From NCBI GenBank assembly GCA_902527215.1, contig CABZOF010000005.1, positions 1 to 46,705 of the forward strand: a stretch of 46,705 nucleotides of DNA. The letters run 5' to 3'. Origin of the DNA: an uncultured Pelagibacteraceae bacterium. Lineage in GTDB: Bacteria > Pseudomonadota > Alphaproteobacteria > Pelagibacterales > Pelagibacteraceae. Made by a program: the position numbers and the translations under genes. Numbering within the stretch: position 1 is the first letter of the stretch; each line of letters opens with the position of its first letter. Below the pieces are notes generated by a model. That model made no database searches, was not told the origin of the DNA, and worked only from the letters and a program-made list of their open reading frames with translations. Positions 45,399 through 46,705 of this stretch are shown here, piece by piece.

Positions 45399-45445
45399 TG
45401 GTGCCACCGCACGGATTCGAACCGCAGACCTATTGATTACAAATC
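45399..45445 (-). pseudogene. Displaced 3' half of tRNA-Thr (attachment-site copy)
   Basis: These 47 bp match the 3' half of the intact tRNA-Thr (46374-46420), from anticodon loop through T-arm, acceptor strand and CCA, with two mismatches (45406 and 45426). The 5' half of the tRNA is missing. It is the expected outer copy left when an element integrates into a tRNA gene at the anticodon-loop crossover. Confidence 0.9.
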
Positions 45446-45503
45446 TTGTATCGCCAATCAAGAATATATGCCTTAGCAATACTTTTAATCAATCATCAGT
45501 AAT

Positions 45504-45536
45504 CTCGACACGCGTACGACACAATGATAAACTTTT
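45504..45536 (+). repeat. Left CGACAC repeat block, 11-bp phase
   Basis: CGACAC occurs at 45506 and 45517, 11 bp apart, within a 33-bp block starting CTCGACAC and ending AACTTTT that is nearly repeated at 46298-46331. It lies about 58 bp inside the left attachment copy. Arm-type recombinase-binding sites are a natural reading. Confidence 0.75.
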
Positions 45537-45540
45537 GATG

Positions 45541-45891
45541 ATGAAAAAATTATGGACAATCCCCTCAGCTATTTTAATTGCAAATATTTTAATTTTAGTA
45601 CTTGGTATCGCAACTAACTCAGGTTTTGTCGGAACTCTATTTGGAGGATTAATGGCAATAATGACAGATCCAGTTATAATCATTTCAGGTTTATTAATTG
45701 GTGTCATTGCATCAGATAAAAACCTTAAAATCTTTCTGCTAGTATTTTTCGTTGGAACAATTGTATTAACGGTATTGTTTCATTTTATGATTAATACTAC
45801 CTATGCAATTACTGACTTAGTTCGATTTGATGGCATTCTTATCATTGCAAGTGTTGTATTTTTAATAAAGAGATTATTTATCAAAATATGA
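45541..45891 (+). CDS. Small integral membrane protein in the tRNA-Thr element
   Basis: I do not recognise this 116-residue protein. It begins MKKLWTIPSAILIANILILV and has about four hydrophobic segments with short loops. An ATG at 45538 is an equal start; a longer frame from 45433 would read through the tRNA fragment and repeat block and is rejected. Its stop overlaps the next ATG by 4 nt (ATGA), so the two gene products may act together at the envelope. Confidence 0.7.
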   Translation: MKKLWTIPSAILIANILILVLGIATNSGFVGTLFGGLMAIMTDPVIIISGLLIGVIASDKNLKIFLLVFFVGTIVLTVLFHFMINTTYAITDLVRFDGILIIASVVFLIKRLFIKI

Positions 45892-46268
45892 AAAAACTTT
45901 TAGGGATCGTGGTTCTGGGTTTATTTTTACAAGGTTGTGGAGGCGCTGGAATAAGTTTTACTACAGATAAAAATCGATATGTTAATACACCCGAGTCTAC
46001 TTTATGCATTGATTACTATGAAGCTTTGATAACTGGAAACATACACTCTACCCCTAGAAGAGAAATGATTGAAGAGCGTGGGATTGATTGTTCACCTTAC
46101 AAAGAAGAGGGTATAATAAAAGGTGAGGCAACGAATGCGTATTATGAAAAGTTAAAAGGTAATCTCGAACATCTTGGAAGTAATACTACATCTAATAATT
46201 TAAAAACTAGACCAATTAATTGTTCTACAAGAAAAGTTGGTGGATATAATAGAACCTTTTGTTACTAA
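45888..46268 (+). CDS. Small lipoprotein in the tRNA-Thr element
   Basis: A 126-residue protein with a lipoprotein signal: MKKLLGIVVLGLFLQGCGG, lipobox LQGC with Cys17. The mature part has paired cysteines in STLCIDYYEA and RGIDCSPY and more in the tail (INCSTRK, FCY). The STLC...RG-DCS pattern recalls small lipoproteins of unknown role. It is translationally coupled to the membrane protein before it. Confidence 0.75.
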   Translation: MKKLLGIVVLGLFLQGCGGAGISFTTDKNRYVNTPESTLCIDYYEALITGNIHSTPRREMIEERGIDCSPYKEEGIIKGEATNAYYEKLKGNLEHLGSNTTSNNLKTRPINCSTRKVGGYNRTFCY

Positions 46269-46288
46269 GTTAAACGACTACTTGATCA

Positions 46289-46331
46289 CGACACTACCTC
46301 GACACACTCTCGACACAATAGTATAACTTTT
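46289..46331 (+). repeat. Right CGACAC repeat block, 11-bp phase
   Basis: CGACAC occurs at 46289, 46300 and 46311, exactly 11 bp apart, then continues like the left block into a stretch ending AACTTTT. It lies about 43 bp inside the intact tRNA-Thr 3' end and is in the same orientation as the left block. Confidence 0.8.
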
Positions 46332-46373
46332 TTAGTTTTAGCAAAAATAATAAGTGTTGATTTTATTGAGTGA

Positions 46374-46449
46374 TGGTGCCCCCGCACGGATTCGAACCGC
46401 GGACCTATTGATTACAAATCAATTGCTCTACCAACTGAGCTACAAGGGC
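46374..46449 (-). tRNA. tRNA-Thr (anticodon TGT)
   Basis: A 76-nt cloverleaf on the minus strand. Acceptor GCCCTTG pairs with CGGGGGC (two G-U pairs), D-arm GCTC...GAGC, anticodon loop TTTGTAA gives TGT, T-arm CGCGGTTCGAATCCGTG, CCA encoded. It lies downstream of the SpoU methyltransferase on the same strand and is the integration target of the adjacent element. Confidence 0.95.
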
Positions 46450-46490
46450 GTGAAGCTTTTTTTAATAGCATTTAATATATATTCAAGAAA

Positions 46491-46705
46491 TTATTTTTGT
46501 TGATTTATATGATGAAAAACAATTGCTGCACTGTTTGATATATTTAAACTCTCAATTTCTTTATTTATGTTAATTTTTAATGAAAAGTCAGTATATTTTA
46601 CAGTATGTTGATTTAGGCCATGTCCTTCAGATCCAAATAGTAGTACATTGTTTCCATTCCATTTGACTTCTGTAAAGTTTTTATCACCATCTGCTGTAAA
46701 ACCAT
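46491..46705 (-). CDS. SpoU-family RNA 2'-O-methyltransferase, C-terminal part (RlmB-like)
   Basis: The last 70 codons of a minus-strand gene cut by the window end. The knot motifs LLFGSEGHGLN and IESLNISNSAAIVFH are those of SpoU/TrmH-type enzymes, closest in pattern to RlmB, which methylates 23S rRNA G2251. The N-terminus is outside the window, so RlmB and TrmH-like paralogs cannot be separated for certain. Confidence 0.85.
   Translation of the reverse strand, partial: GFTADGDKNFTEVKWNGNNVLLFGSEGHGLNQHTVKYTDFSLKININKEIESLNISNSAAIVFHHINQQK

Larger units (their letters stand above)
45399..46420. mobile_element. Small integrated element or remnant at tRNA-Thr
   Basis: The region is bounded by the 47-bp tRNA-Thr direct repeat, offset 975 bp. 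Inside are CGACAC repeats phased at 11 bp near both ends and two overlapping small genes. No integrase, replication or structural gene is present, so it would be a non-autonomous element, a satellite or a deletion remnant. Removing one repeat and the interior leaves the DmdA-like stop 3 nt from an intact tRNA-Thr, which fits the compact style of the rest of the window. Confidence 0.8.

Noticed and set aside
45433..45540. N-terminal extension of the membrane protein from ATG 45433
   Set aside because: It would translate the tRNA-Thr fragment and the CGACAC block; the protein-like part begins at MKKL.
1..46705. CRISPR arrays, insertion sequences or rRNA genes
   Set aside because: No regularly spaced repeats with spacers, no transposase ORF and no rRNA segments were seen.

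Overview
The window looks like a chromosomal segment of a SAR11-type marine alphaproteobacterium (Pelagibacterales). It is very AT-rich, genes abut or overlap by 1-10 nt, and no gene-free stretch exceeds about 300 nt. The gene families fit this group: TRAP and TTT binding-protein transporters, a methylcitrate cluster, stand-alone PurS/PurQ/PurL, a Grx4-BolA pair and a DmdA-like aminomethyltransferase. This assignment rests on style and gene content, not on a database match.

Layout. 1-5375: a family III CoA-transferase (minus, cut by the window edge) diverges from a TRAP transporter (dctP, dctQ, dctM) followed by malonyl-CoA decarboxylase, so a malonate or related dicarboxylate uptake and catabolism locus is likely. 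5368-8647: dusA, a TauE/SafE permease and a convergent phosphohexomutase. 8807-11742: class I ribonucleotide reductase nrdA-nrdB. 11745-16002 (minus): gph and the methylcitrate genes prpD, prpB, prpC. 16070-25080 (plus): an acetyltransferase-only GlmU, glmS, type II DAHP synthase, nadE, cysS, cimA, trmJ and rpsD. 25106-32314 (minus): sfsA, map, purB, purC, purS, purQ, purL, bolA, grxD. 32337-35400 (plus): CinA-like, GGCT-like, azlC, azlD and a phytanoyl-CoA dioxygenase-like protein.

The accessory part is 35.4-46.4 kb. It holds small membrane or secreted hypotheticals, two tiny hydrophobic ORFs, a frameshifted small gene and a beta-hydroxyacid dehydrogenase pseudogene with two lesions. Next comes a tripartite tricarboxylate transporter (TctC plus a fused TctA-TctB) flanked on both sides by divergent relatives of phosphosulfolactate synthase (ComA). 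This is the best candidate here for an undescribed catabolic module. After tRNA-Leu(TAA), nadK and the DmdA-like gene there is a roughly 975-bp insertion at tRNA-Thr(TGT). It is bounded by a 47-bp direct repeat of the tRNA 3' half, carries CGACAC repeats phased at 11 bp near both ends, and encodes a small membrane protein and a lipoprotein but no integrase. The window ends inside a SpoU-family rRNA methyltransferase.

Two unrelated binding-protein transporter operons (2.2 kb and 40.4 kb) share a layout: a terminator-like hairpin after the binding-protein gene whose T-tract runs directly into the ATG of the membrane-subunit gene.
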